Shown here in pieces: positions 63,971 to 64,000 of a stretch of DNA of 64,000 bases. The first letter of the stretch is position 1; the number at the start of each line of letters is the position of its first letter. Made by a program: the position numbers and the translations under genes. Under the pieces are notes generated by a model that had not been told where the DNA came from, searched no databases, and saw nothing but the letters and a program-made list of their open reading frames with translations. Source of the DNA: an uncultured Peptoniphilaceae bacterium (GTDB taxonomy: Bacteria > Bacillota > Clostridia > Tissierellales > Peptoniphilaceae); assembly GCA_943912255.1 (NCBI GenBank), contig CALTTP010000004.1:1-64000 (forward strand). Direction: 5' to 3'.

Positions 63971-64000
63971 TTCCCACCTCCCAATAATTATATAATAACC

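Noticed and set aside
1..64000. CRISPR array, tRNA or rRNA genes, insertion sequences, prophage
   Set aside because: No regularly spaced repeats, no tRNA-like or rRNA sequence and no transposase, integrase or phage gene were recognised by reading.

Overview
The window is low-GC DNA with AGGAGG-type ribosome-binding sites, short intergenic gaps, lipoprotein solute-binding proteins, three CWB2 (cell-wall-binding repeat 2) surface-protein loci and almost only amino-acid, peptide and guanidino-compound metabolism. This fits an anaerobic, amino-acid-fermenting Gram-positive of the Clostridia/Tissierellia type, perhaps near Peptoniphilaceae. That placement is inferred from gene content; no rRNA or tRNA gene is present.

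Layout. 1-2.6 kb: TorD-like chaperone with a damaged start, nitroreductase, small unknown gene. 2.6-9.3 kb: a UgpBAEC-like ABC importer operon ending in a PHP phosphoesterase and a HAD phosphatase, facing a DeoR/GlpR regulator. 9.4-13.9 kb: DUF169 + NlpA lipoprotein, a stand-alone NuoE-like [2Fe-2S] protein, a CPBP protease gene broken by a stop codon, and a Crp/Fnr regulator. 13.9-19.2 kb: Na+/solute symporter with an overlooked 37-residue partner, glycine amidinotransferase-like enzyme, ornithine carbamoyltransferase and arginine deiminase. 19.2-20.1 kb: long non-coding stretch with two copies of a palindromic repeat. 20.1-24.8 kb: isochorismatase-like hydrolase, proC, pepF, M29 aminopeptidase. 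24.9-32.3 kb: CWB2-NlpC/P60 protein and an Opp peptide importer whose oppB carries an in-frame TAG. 32.5-42.2 kb: HAD phosphatase, CCA-adding enzyme, PAS-AAA+ regulator, guanidino-acid hydrolase (agmatinase family), YjiH transporter, P1-family peptidase, NhaC antiporter, asparaginase. 42.2-53.3 kb: surface-protein region with a CWB2 gene missing its 5' end, a duplicated aminopeptidase 3' fragment, DUF3139 and YiiX-like proteins, and one ~2.1-kcodon surface-protein gene broken into three frames. 53.4-64 kb: AIM24-like protein, acetyltransferase, pepD, pepT, YfcC transporter, ATP-NAD-kinase-like protein, a putative PD-(D/E)XK-like protein, and an mtnK-aldolase-mtnA operon (5-deoxypentose / methylthioribose salvage).

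How the genes work together. Peptides enter through Opp and are cut by PepF, the M29 aminopeptidase, PepD and PepT. Arginine and possibly other guanidino compounds are used through the amidinotransferase/OTC/ADI set and, 17 kb away, through the agmatinase-family hydrolase with its own regulator and transporter. Asparagine is deamidated next to an NhaC antiporter.

Most notable. (1) A 59-bp perfect tandem duplication shifts the frame of the giant PHP surface-protein gene; removing one unit restores one continuous frame apart from a TGA. (2) A 223-bp perfect direct repeat (24488-24710 = 45081-45303) ends abruptly in sequence with 7 differences in 55 bp, and joins a fragment of the aminopeptidase gene to a CWB2 gene lacking its 5' end. 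(3) The amidinotransferase/OTC/ADI/symporter cluster could form an ornithine-recycling guanidino-compound catabolic cycle. (4) A regulator without a recognisable GAFTGA loop lies beside three helically phased palindromes. (5) A family of palindromic intergenic repeats has a conserved GCACAAT tail. At least four genes carry disabling lesions, so either surface and accessory genes are decaying here or the assembly has local errors.
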